Assembly (NCBI RefSeq): GCF_026642255.1 | Contig: NZ_CP113264.1 | Coordinates: 1,302,001-1,366,000, forward strand | Origin: Streptomonospora nanhaiensis | GTDB lineage: Bacteria > Actinomycetota > Actinomycetes > Streptosporangiales > Streptosporangiaceae | Length of the DNA stretch: 64,000 nucleotides | Direction: 5' to 3' | In this document: positions 45,665-53,892 of the stretch, in pieces | How positions within the stretch are numbered: the stretch's first letter is position 1 | How the letters are laid out: each line of letters begins with the position of its first letter | Position numbers and translations under genes: made by a program | Notes under the pieces: generated by a model | What the model was told of the DNA's origin: nothing | Seen by the model: only the letters and a program-made list of their open reading frames with translations | Databases searched by the model: none

Positions 45665-48211
45665 TCAGCCCGCTGCTCTGTGCTGCTCCATCCACGCCGT
45701 GATCTGCGCGCGTGAGTGGAAGCCCATCTTGCGGTTGATGTTGGCGACGTGCCTGGCCGCCGTCGACGGGGTGATGAACAGCGTCCGGGCGATCTCGGGG
45801 TTGCTCCGTCCCGAACTCACCAGCCGCGCGATCTCCAGCTCCCGCTTGGTCAACCGCTGCTGCGGGGTCACCGACTCGGGCGCCGGGACGGGCCCCTCCA
45901 GGGGCCGGCGGGCGCGACCGCGCCCCGGCGCCCGAGGTGCGGCGGACGGTGCGGGCGGCGTGCGCCGGCGCGCCGGCGCACGCCGCCCCTCCTCGGCCAG
46001 GCGCTCGGCCTCGCGGACCACCTCGGACAGGTCCAGCCCGCGGCCCTGCTCCCACCACGACACCAGCTGGCGGCGGCGCCGGCGGACCCGCTCCACGTCC
46101 GTGAACGGCCACGGGGCCTCGTGCACCGCCAGGCCCAGCTGTCCGCGCACACCCGTCGCGGCGCCGGCCAGGCGGCAGGCCGGTTCCCGCAGCCCGGCGC
46201 CGAACACCACCCGCGCGATCGCGACCAGCGCACGCGCGGCCTCGGCCCGCTGCCCCGTCGAGTGGCTGAGGAGCAGCCCCTCGCTCAGGTAGTCGTAGGC
46301 CTGGCTCGTTGACCCCTGCGCGTGCGCCACACGGCCGATCCCGGCCAGGCAGCGCGCCTCCTCCGCCGCCGCTCCGATCATCCGCTGGGTGTCCAGCGCC
46401 TCGCGGTAGCAGCGGTCGGCGGTGATGAGGTCGTTGTTGGCCTCCGCGGCCCGGGCCTGCCCGATGAGCGTGACGCCCACGCCCCACCGGTGGTCGATGC
46501 CCCGCAACAGGGTCAGGGCCGCGTTGTAGTGGTGGTCCGCCGTCGGGTAGTCGCCCTGCTGGGCGACCAGGGCCGCGCGGGTCCCCAGCGCGATCGCCTC
46601 GCCCCACTGGTCACCGGCCTCCCTGCACAGCCTCAGCGCCTCCTCCACCCGCACCGCGGCCTGGTCCGACACGCGGTCGCGCACCTCCACCAGGGCCAGC
46701 ACGTTGAGCGCGGTGCGCACGAACGCGTCGTCCCCGGCCTCGCGGCACAGCCGCAGCCCCTCCTCGCCCAGCGCCACGGCCAGGCCGTGGTCGCGGCGCA
46801 CGCGCGCGAGCTGGGCCCGGGCGACCAGGGCCCGCGCCCGCGAGGGCGCCTTGTCCGACTCCTCCAGCTCCAGCAGCCGGTCCATCCAGTGGGCGCCCTC
46901 GGCGTGGCACTGGTGGCTCACCCAGTGCGCGACCAGGCTCACGCACAGCCGGAGCCCGGACTCCGCAGCGCCGCGGGACAGGGTCCAGCCCAGCAGGGAG
47001 CGCAGGGTGTCGTACTCGGCGATCACCCGCTGACGGCCGGCGTCGCGCTCGCTCCAGGGCATCGGCCGGCTCGACTCCAGCTTGAGGCCCAGGTCCTCGA
47101 CCAGGCGGAGCATCCGGTCCAGCAGCCGCTCGTGGTAGAGGTCGGCCTCCCCCGCCGCGGCCAGGCGCCCGGCGGCGAAGCGGCGCACCGCCTCCGGCAG
47201 CTTGTAGCGGACCCTGCCCTCGAACTCACCGGTCACGGTGATCAGCGAGCGGTCCAGCAGCGACGTCAGGAGATCCAGGACGGCCGACTCGGGCAGGGAC
47301 TCGTCCGCGCACACCTGCTCGGCGAGTTCGAGGTCCCAGCCCCGGAACACCGACAGGCGCCGCAGGAGCACCCGTTCCGGCTCCGGGAGGTGGACGTACA
47401 CGAAGTCCAGCACCAGGGGCAGCACCTGGCTGCGCGAGATCGCCTGGCCCGGCCCCGGCTGGAACTCGGGCGAGGCCAGGTGGGCGCGCAGGCCCTCGGC
47501 GAGCGCGCCGGGCCCGACGACGGGCGCGAGCGCCCCGAGCACCTCGATCCCCAGGGGCACCCCGCCCGTGAGGTCGCAGACCACGGCCGCGGTCTCCGTC
47601 TCCTGCGGAGTGGCGGAGAAGCGGGGGTCGCGCGCCCGGGCGCGGTCGAGGAACAGCCGGACCGCGTCGGACGCGGCGGGGTCCGGCGGCGGGGCGTTGC
47701 GCGCGGCCACCGGAAGCGCCATCGGGGTCATCCGCCACACGGTCCCGCCCGCCAGCCGGACGGGCTCCTCGCTGGTGAGGAGGATGGAGAGCGCCGGGCA
47801 GGCCGCCAGCAGGGCCTCGCCGACCTCCGTCACCTCGTCGGGGACGTGCTCGCAGGAGTCCAGCACCAGCAGGAGGCGCCGGGAGCGCAGCGCCTCGGCC
47901 ACCGTGGCCGCCAGGGGCTGCCCGGGTTCCTCGATCACGCCGACCGCGGCGCACACCCGCGCGTAGACCTCCAGCGTCGTGTGGGCGTCGGTGAGGTCGG
48001 CCAGCCACACCCCGTCGGGGAAGGACACGGTCGACTGCTCGGCCAGGCGCAGGGCCAGCCGTGTCTTGCCCATGCCGTCGGTTCCGCACAGGGTGACGGA
48101 CCGGCTGGAGCCGAGCAGGCGGAGCAGGTCGCTCAGGTCCCGCTCACGGCCGACGAAGCCGGTGCCCGGTCGGGGGAGGTTGTGCCGCGCTGGCGCGGTC
48201 AAAGGTGCCAT
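45665..48211 (-). CDS. NB-ARC/TPR/LuxR regulator 1
   Basis: An 848-residue regulator. The N-terminal P-loop ATPase (NB-ARC/STAND type) has Walker A CGTDGMGKT (about 42-50) and Walker B LLLVLDSCEHV. A helical middle (about 350-700) looks like TPR repeats. A C-terminal LuxR helix-turn-helix (LTKRELEIARLVSSGRSNPEIARTLF and following, about 785-845) lacks an N-terminal receiver. The ATG at 48211 has GAAGG upstream. It is paralogous to the gene directly upstream. Such proteins control antibiotic or stress genes in actinomycetes; the target here is unknown. Confidence 0.9.
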   Translation of the reverse strand: MAPLTAPARHNLPRPGTGFVGRERDLSDLLRLLGSSRSVTLCGTDGMGKTRLALRLAEQSTVSFPDGVWLADLTDAHTTLEVYARVCAAVGVIEEPGQPLAATVAEALRSRRLLLVLDSCEHVPDEVTEVGEALLAACPALSILLTSEEPVRLAGGTVWRMTPMALPVAARNAPPPDPAASDAVRLFLDRARARDPRFSATPQETETAAVVCDLTGGVPLGIEVLGALAPVVGPGALAEGLRAHLASPEFQPGPGQAISRSQVLPLVLDFVYVHLPEPERVLLRRLSVFRGWDLELAEQVCADESLPESAVLDLLTSLLDRSLITVTGEFEGRVRYKLPEAVRRFAAGRLAAAGEADLYHERLLDRMLRLVEDLGLKLESSRPMPWSERDAGRQRVIAEYDTLRSLLGWTLSRGAAESGLRLCVSLVAHWVSHQCHAEGAHWMDRLLELEESDKAPSRARALVARAQLARVRRDHGLAVALGEEGLRLCREAGDDAFVRTALNVLALVEVRDRVSDQAAVRVEEALRLCREAGDQWGEAIALGTRAALVAQQGDYPTADHHYNAALTLLRGIDHRWGVGVTLIGQARAAEANNDLITADRCYREALDTQRMIGAAAEEARCLAGIGRVAHAQGSTSQAYDYLSEGLLLSHSTGQRAEAARALVAIARVVFGAGLREPACRLAGAATGVRGQLGLAVHEAPWPFTDVERVRRRRRQLVSWWEQGRGLDLSEVVREAERLAEEGRRAPARRRTPPAPSAAPRAPGRGRARRPLEGPVPAPESVTPQQRLTKRELEIARLVSSGRSNPEIARTLFITPSTAARHVANINRKMGFHSRAQITAWMEQHRAAG

Positions 48212-48367
48212 GGCCTTCACAGGTAGGGGCGGTCGGGGGGTTCCTCACCAGGGCTGAGGGGTCGGTGGGCAAGGGGGACGTCATCGAGGGGTGCGGTGGA
48301 GGTCGGGGTTTCTGTCTTAGCGGGTGCACGCGCACTGTGCAAGTGCTACCGGGCGATCGGGCCCCTC

Positions 48368-50824
48368 TCAGCCACCGTCGCGGGAAGCAGCCCAACCGGT
48401 CAACTGCGTCCTGGAGGAAATCGAGAGTTTTCTGAAGATGTTCGCTATATGTCTGGCCGCAGTGGCCTGACTGATGGTCAACCGCTCGGCGATCTCGCGG
48501 TTGGACAGGCCCCGCTCGGCGAGTTCGGCGATCTCCCGTTCCCGGGGCGTCAGCGACTCCGGCCCCGAGGCCCTCGGGGCGGGAGGCCGGGGGAAGGCGA
48601 GGGCCCGGTCGCGCACCTGCTCCAGGGGCAGCGACCGCCACGCGTTCCAGGCCTCGGACGTCCGGGCGCCGCCCACGAGGCGCTCCACACAGGAGCGCAG
48701 CCGCAGCGTCTCGGCCGAGGGACGGTCCAGGGAGGTGCGCAGGCCGGCGGCCACGCCCGCCAGGGCGGCGGCCCTCTCGGCCTCGTCCTCGGCGAGCGCG
48801 AGCTCGGCCAGGGCCTCCAACGCGCGGGCGACCGCGATCCGCCGGCCGGACGTGAAACTCACCCGCAGGCACGTGGACAGCGGCTCCCGCGCCTTGAGGG
48901 GCTCGCCCCCCGCCAGGAACAGGCGGCCCAGGTCCCGCGCGCAGCGGGCGGTCGCCGGGGCCGCCTCCAGCTCGCCGAAGACCGCCAGCGCCTCGGTGAA
49001 CAGGTCCCGCGCCCGGGCGAGGTCCCGGCGCTCCGCGGCGATCGAGCCCAGCCCGTGCAGGCCGCGGGCCACGCTCCACCGGTCGCCGAGGCCCTCCGCC
49101 AGCGTGATGCCGTGCTCCAGGTGGGCCACGGCCCGGTCGGGCTCCCCGCCCCGCCTGGCCGCCTGGGCCAGCACCCCGAGGGTCGTCCCCTCGGTGATCG
49201 GGTCGTCGACCCGCTCGGCCCAGCGCCCCGCGCGTTCGGCGTGCTCCAGCGCCTCGTCCGGCCGGCCCGACCGCAGGGCCAGGGAGGCCGTGGTCGTGAG
49301 GGCGGAGGCGGCGGCCCCCGCGTCGCGGCAGGCACGCGCGGCCTCCAGCGCGCACCGGGCGAGCGTGGACACGCGCGGAGCGGGGTCCAGCTCCAGCCGC
49401 AGCTCGGCCTGGAGGGCCAGGGCCCGCGCCCGCAGGGACGGGGACTGGTCGTCCGGGTCGGCCGCGAGGACCCGCTCCAGGACGCGGCTGCCCTCGGAGG
49501 CCAGGTCGCGCACCATCCAGTACGGCCGCAGCGACACGCACACCCTCAGGGCGTCGTCCACGCGCCCCTGGGAGAGCGCCCACTCCACCATGCGCGAGTG
49601 GTTCTCCCGGTGGTGGTCGAGCAGCCTCAGGTACGACAGGCGCTCGCTCCACGCCAGCGGCGCCCGGAAGCTCTTGGCCCCCTCCTCCAGGCGCGTGACG
49701 GAGAAGCGGAGGTAGCGTTCCCAGCGCGCGTCCAGGTCCCCGTCCTCGGCCAGGCGCTCCGCGGCGTAGGCGCGCACCGTCTCGGTCAGCCGGTAGTGCG
49801 CGGTGCCGTCGATCTCGGTGTCCACCACCACCAGGGACTTGTCCAGGAGGGAGAAGTGCAGCGGCAGGATGTCGGAGGCGTCGACGCCCTCGCCGGAGCA
49901 CACGTCCTCCGCGGCCTCCAGGTACCAGGTGGAGAAGACCGACAGCCGGTGCAGGAGGAGCCGCTCCGGTTCGGTGAGCAGGTCGTGGCTCCACTCCAGG
50001 ACCGCGCGCAGGGTGCGCTGGCGCGGGGGCAGGTCGCCCGAGCCGTCACTGGTCAGGAGCTGGAACCGGTCGTCCAGGCGGCGCAGGATCTGCTGCACCG
50101 ACAGCACCCGCACCCGTGCGGCCGCCAGTTCGATGGCCAGGGGCATCCCGTCGAGCATCCGGCAGATCTCCGCGATGTAGCCGGAGTTCTCCCTGGTCAT
50201 CTCGAACCCCGCGCGGGCGGCGTGCGCGCGGGTGACGAACAGGCGCACCGACTCGTAGCGCTGGGTGTCGCGACGGGGGATGGGCGCCGGGTCGGCCGCG
50301 TAGGGGTCGGTGGGCGTGGCCCGTGCGGGCAGCGAGAGCGGCGGCACCCGCCAGATGCTCTCCTGGGGGACGTGCAGGGGCTGGCGGCTGGTGACCAGGA
50401 TCCGTACCCGGGGGCAGTCGCGCAGGACCGCCTGGCACAGCCGGGCCATCGGCCCCACGGCGTGCTCGCAGGTGTCCAGGAGGAGCAGGAGGTCGCGGGT
50501 GCGCAGCGACGTGATGATCGCGTCGGTCATCGTGCGCTCGTCGTCCTCCACCGCCTGGAGGCTCTTGGCCACCGTGCGCAGTGCCTGGTCGTGGGTGGAG
50601 GACTCGCTGAGGTCGATGAAGCGGACGCCGTCGGGGAACCGGCGCATCACGCGTTCGGCCAGGTGGAGGGCGAGGCGCGTCTTGCCGATGCCGCCGGTTC
50701 CGGTCAGGGTGACCATCCTGGCGGTGTTGAGGAGGCGGCTCAGGTCGACGATGTCGCGCTCGCGCCCGACGAACCTGATGAACTCGCCGGCGGACAGGGG
50801 CAGGTTGTGGCGAGGATGAGACAT
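48368..50824 (-). CDS. NB-ARC/TPR/LuxR regulator 2
   Basis: An 818-residue paralogue of regulator 1. Both open with HNLP followed by FVGRERD. Walker A is TGTGGIGKT (about 41-49), Walker B LLLLLDTCEHA, then LVTSRQPL and the GMPLAIELAAARV arm typical of AfsR-like STAND proteins. Helical repeats follow, and a C-terminal LuxR helix-turn-helix (LTPREREIAELAERGLSNREIAERL, in two parts) is at about 755-810. It is the first gene of a tandem pair, separated from regulator 1 by 156 bases. Confidence 0.9.
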   Translation of the reverse strand: MSHPRHNLPLSAGEFIRFVGRERDIVDLSRLLNTARMVTLTGTGGIGKTRLALHLAERVMRRFPDGVRFIDLSESSTHDQALRTVAKSLQAVEDDERTMTDAIITSLRTRDLLLLLDTCEHAVGPMARLCQAVLRDCPRVRILVTSRQPLHVPQESIWRVPPLSLPARATPTDPYAADPAPIPRRDTQRYESVRLFVTRAHAARAGFEMTRENSGYIAEICRMLDGMPLAIELAAARVRVLSVQQILRRLDDRFQLLTSDGSGDLPPRQRTLRAVLEWSHDLLTEPERLLLHRLSVFSTWYLEAAEDVCSGEGVDASDILPLHFSLLDKSLVVVDTEIDGTAHYRLTETVRAYAAERLAEDGDLDARWERYLRFSVTRLEEGAKSFRAPLAWSERLSYLRLLDHHRENHSRMVEWALSQGRVDDALRVCVSLRPYWMVRDLASEGSRVLERVLAADPDDQSPSLRARALALQAELRLELDPAPRVSTLARCALEAARACRDAGAAASALTTTASLALRSGRPDEALEHAERAGRWAERVDDPITEGTTLGVLAQAARRGGEPDRAVAHLEHGITLAEGLGDRWSVARGLHGLGSIAAERRDLARARDLFTEALAVFGELEAAPATARCARDLGRLFLAGGEPLKAREPLSTCLRVSFTSGRRIAVARALEALAELALAEDEAERAAALAGVAAGLRTSLDRPSAETLRLRSCVERLVGGARTSEAWNAWRSLPLEQVRDRALAFPRPPAPRASGPESLTPREREIAELAERGLSNREIAERLTISQATAARHIANIFRKLSISSRTQLTGWAASRDGG

Positions 50825-50999
50825 GGCCTCGATCAGTAGGACTCCGAATCGGCCCGCGGGGCACGCCCGGGGACGCGTCGACGCGGAGAAAGCCGTTCCA
50901 AGTCTGGCATCCCCCGCCCCGGGCTGTCTCGCTGATGGCCGGTTCCGGCATGAGCGGCCGGAAACCGCCCATGCCGGTCGATGGGGTGCTACGGGTCGA

Positions 51000-52337
51000 C
51001 TACCCTGCGCTGTCCGCGCCGGAGTCGGGGGACCAGGTACCGGGGTCCGCCGGACCCTGGACGCCCGACCCCATGTCCTTCACCTCGTGGGCGCCGTCGG
51101 CGTTGAACGGGGGGAACCACACGAAGGGGATGCCCTTCTTGGCGGCGTACTGGATCTGCTTGCCGACCTTGGCGGTGGAGTGGAAGACCTCGGTGTTGAA
51201 CCCGCGGGAGCGCAGCAGTTCGCCGGTGAGCAGGGCGTCCCGTCGGCGCTCGGCGCCGGGGACCACGACCATGACGTCGGTGGGACAGGTCCGCCCCTCC
51301 GTGATCCGCCCCTCGGCGACGAGCTTGGCGAAGATGCGGGTGAGGCCGATGGAGATGCCGACCCCCGGCAGCCTGCGGCGGATGAACTGCCCGGCGAGGT
51401 CCTCGTACCGGCCCCCCGCGCAGATGCTCCCGTACCCGGGGTCGTCGTCGAAGGAGGCCTCGTAGACGGTGCCCGTGTAGTAGTCCAGGCCGCGGGCGAT
51501 GGACAGGTCGGCGACCACGGCGCCCTCGGGCAGGTCGGCGAGGTCTCCCATGACGAAGGCGAGCTCGTCGAGCCCCTCGTCGAGCAGGTCGGAGGAGATC
51601 CCGAGCTCCCGCACCCGGGCGGCGACCTCCTCGCCGGACCCCTTGACGCGGGCCAGGGCGAGGCAGGCGTCGGCCTGCTCGCCGCCGAGGCCCTCGGCCA
51701 GGAGGATGTCCCGCACGCCGCCGTCGCCGATCTTGTGGAGCTTGTCGACGGCGCGGATGACGGCGACCGGGTCCTTGACCCCGAGGCCCTCGTAGAAGCC
51801 CTGGAGGACCTTGCGGTTGTTGACGTTGAGCGTCCAGGCGGGGATGTCCAGCCCGCTGAGCACGCGGTGGACGATGCGGGGGAGCTCGGCGTCGAAGTGC
51901 AGGGGGACGGAGTCGACGTTGATGACGTCGATGTCGCACTGGGTGAACTCGCGGAAGCGCCCCTCCTGGGGCCGCTCGCCCCGCCAGACGCGCTGCATCT
52001 GGTAGCGCTTGAACGGGAACGTCAGCTCGTTGAAGTGCTGGGCGACGTACCTGGCGAAGGGCACGGTGAGGTCGAAGTGCAGTCCGAGCCGCGCGTCGGA
52101 GTCGTCCTCGGCGTCGGCCTGGAGCCGGTGCAGGGTGTAGACCTCCTGGGAGGTCTCGCCCTTGGCGGTCAGCACGTCGAGGTTCTCCACCGAGGGGGTC
52201 TCCACCGACGCGAAGCCGAAGGACTCGAACCCGGCCCGGATATGGTCCAGCCAACGCTGCTCCACGGCCCGGACCTGTGGGGTCCACTCGGGGAAACCGC
52301 TGATGGGAGTGGGGCGGACGACGCGCTGATCGGACAT
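51000..52337 (-). CDS. hisS: Histidyl-tRNA synthetase, eukaryote/archaea-like type
   Basis: Charges tRNA-His with histidine; class II, cytoplasmic. It has 445 residues. Motif 2 region is KRYQMQRVWRGERPQEGRFREF, and the histidine motif is LSIARGLDYYTGTVYE. Instead of the LRPEGT block of ordinary bacterial HisRS it has LHFDLTVPFARYVA, which resembles the eukaryotic LRYDLTVPFARYLA. This suggests a divergent, possibly second, HisRS in the genome. A C-terminal anticodon domain (TDVMVVVPG...) is present and ends in an unusual acidic/Pro tail. ATG 52337 has a weak GAGA upstream. Confidence 0.93.
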   Translation of the reverse strand: MSDQRVVRPTPISGFPEWTPQVRAVEQRWLDHIRAGFESFGFASVETPSVENLDVLTAKGETSQEVYTLHRLQADAEDDSDARLGLHFDLTVPFARYVAQHFNELTFPFKRYQMQRVWRGERPQEGRFREFTQCDIDVINVDSVPLHFDAELPRIVHRVLSGLDIPAWTLNVNNRKVLQGFYEGLGVKDPVAVIRAVDKLHKIGDGGVRDILLAEGLGGEQADACLALARVKGSGEEVAARVRELGISSDLLDEGLDELAFVMGDLADLPEGAVVADLSIARGLDYYTGTVYEASFDDDPGYGSICAGGRYEDLAGQFIRRRLPGVGISIGLTRIFAKLVAEGRITEGRTCPTDVMVVVPGAERRRDALLTGELLRSRGFNTEVFHSTAKVGKQIQYAAKKGIPFVWFPPFNADGAHEVKDMGSGVQGPADPGTWSPDSGADSAG

Positions 52338-53181
52338 GTGGGTTTCTCGGCTCCCTTGGGAGGGTCGGGTCGGTTCGGCTCGCCCCGGCCGGACGGCGGC
52401 GCGGGGTCGCGCGTGCGGGTCCGGCGGGGGGAGGGCGAGCCCATCCTACGGCCAACCAGGGGAAGCGGTCCCGGGAGCGGCCGGGGCGCGCCGGGTCCCC
52501 GGGGCCCGTGCGGCGGGGCCCTCGCGGAGGGGTCCTCGCGGTGGGCGGGGCGGGGGCGTGCGCGGGTCGGTCCAGCCGCCACCGGCCCACGTGGACGGTT
52601 GTGGGCCGGTGGGGCGCCGGAACGCCGACCTGAGGCGTCGACCGGACCGACGCCGAAGAGCGAGACGTCGGTGCGCGGCCGCCCCGGGGCGCCGCGGGGG
52701 CTCCCGCGGCGGTCGCGTCCTCGTGCCAGGAGTCCGTACCGCGACCGCACCGCGACAGCGTCGTGGCGCGGGGGCCCTGTCCTCCACCGTAGACTCCGTG
52801 GACGGCTCCGGACAGGGATCGGCGCGGCCGAAAGCGGCCGAAAATGACCGCTCACAATGTCGTAAAGTCGACCTTCCGGGGTAGAAGTCTGTGCTTACCT
52901 GGTTACGGCCGGTCCTGGGGTGCGGACCCGCCGCCACGGGACGGCTCGGGCCCCGTGGCCGTTCCCGCTGTCCCGGGGTCCGCAGGGCCTTGCGCAGCCG
53001 TGAATGTGGTCTCTTGCACCACTGTTCCCAAAACGCCGTTAGCGGCCTCTTTCCGGTGTTAGGTTCCAGGGGCGGCGCCTCCCGAGAGGGTTCGGACCCC
53101 GGGAGCACACCGCACCCCTCAGGACCGGGCCGTGTGAGCCGTATCGTCCGTACTGGCCCGGCACTCTCGCTAGGACTAACT
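52338..53181. other. Divergent intergenic region between hisS and CvnD-type gene
   Basis: 844 bases without a credible gene. It holds a perfect 12-bp inverted repeat (52579-52590 with 52601-52612, ten-base loop), a short GGCCGAAA direct repeat near 52827-52841, and a long divergent promoter region. The hairpin could lie in the leader of hisS, read on the minus strand, about 240 bases before its start. Confidence 0.5.
52579..52612. repeat. 12-bp inverted repeat in hisS upstream region
   Basis: CCACCGGCCCAC and GTGGGCCGGTGG, perfect, separated by GTGGACGGTT. There is no adjacent stop codon to terminate, so an attenuator or protein-binding role is possible. Confidence 0.4.
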
Positions 53182-53796
53182 GTGATCGATCCAGCCAACA
53201 GCACGAACAACGTCCACGCCCCCACCGCGTTGTCCACCAAGATCATCATCGCCGGGGGCTTCGGGGTCGGGAAGACCACGTTCGTCGGCGCTGTCTCGGA
53301 GATCCCGCCCGTCCGTACCGAGGCCGCGGTCACCGCCGCCAGCGCCGGTGTCGACGACCTCTCCCACACCCCGGACAAGACGAGCACCACCGTCGCGATG
53401 GACTTCGGGCGGATCTCGCTGGACACCGACCTGACCCTGTTCCTGTTCGGCACCCCGGGCCAGCAGCGGTTCTGGTTCATGTGGGACGACCTGGTCCGCG
53501 GCGCACTGGGCGCGGTGATCCTGGCCGACACGCGCCGCCTGGAGGACACCTTCCAGGCGCTCGACTACTTCGAGCGCCAGTACCGGCTGCCCTTCGTCGT
53601 CGCCGTCAACGAGTTCGACCCCGAGGCCCCGTACAGCGCGGAGGAGCTGCGCGACGCCCTCGACCTGACCCCGGAGGTGCCCGTCGTCTACTGCGACGCC
53701 CGCGACAAGCAGTCCGTCGTCCGGGTCCTGATGACCCTCGTCAAGCACGCCATGGCCGTCGAGGCACGCCAGCGCACCCGCCGCCAGCTCGTGTGA
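53182..53796 (+). CDS. Orphan CvnD-type GTP/ATP-binding protein
   Basis: A 204-residue small GTPase-like protein of the actinobacterial conservon D family. The P-loop is GGFGVGKTT (about 25-33), G3 is FGTPGQQRFW, G4 is VNEFD instead of NKxD, and a CDARD follows. In Streptomyces conservons the order is cvnA (sensor kinase), cvnB (roadblock), cvnC (DUF742), cvnD; none of the other three is adjacent here. GTG 53182 has AGGA six bases upstream. Its partner must be encoded elsewhere, or it acts alone. Confidence 0.9.
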   Translation: MIDPANSTNNVHAPTALSTKIIIAGGFGVGKTTFVGAVSEIPPVRTEAAVTAASAGVDDLSHTPDKTSTTVAMDFGRISLDTDLTLFLFGTPGQQRFWFMWDDLVRGALGAVILADTRRLEDTFQALDYFERQYRLPFVVAVNEFDPEAPYSAEELRDALDLTPEVPVVYCDARDKQSVVRVLMTLVKHAMAVEARQRTRRQLV

Positions 53797-53892
53797 CGCG
53801 CGGGCGCCCCGTGCACGGGGGCCGGGCCCCCGGTCCCGCCCGGCACGAGGGCGCCCCGGGGTTCTCCAAGGGGTTGTGTCCGGCGTTACCCT

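Noticed and set aside
52338..52860. T-box leader for hisS
   Set aside because: No TGGNACCGCG-type antiterminator block is visible on the minus strand.
53041..53110. tRNA-like T-arm sequence GGGTTCGGACCC
   Set aside because: The conserved A of the T-loop is missing and no acceptor or anticodon arm can be folded around it.
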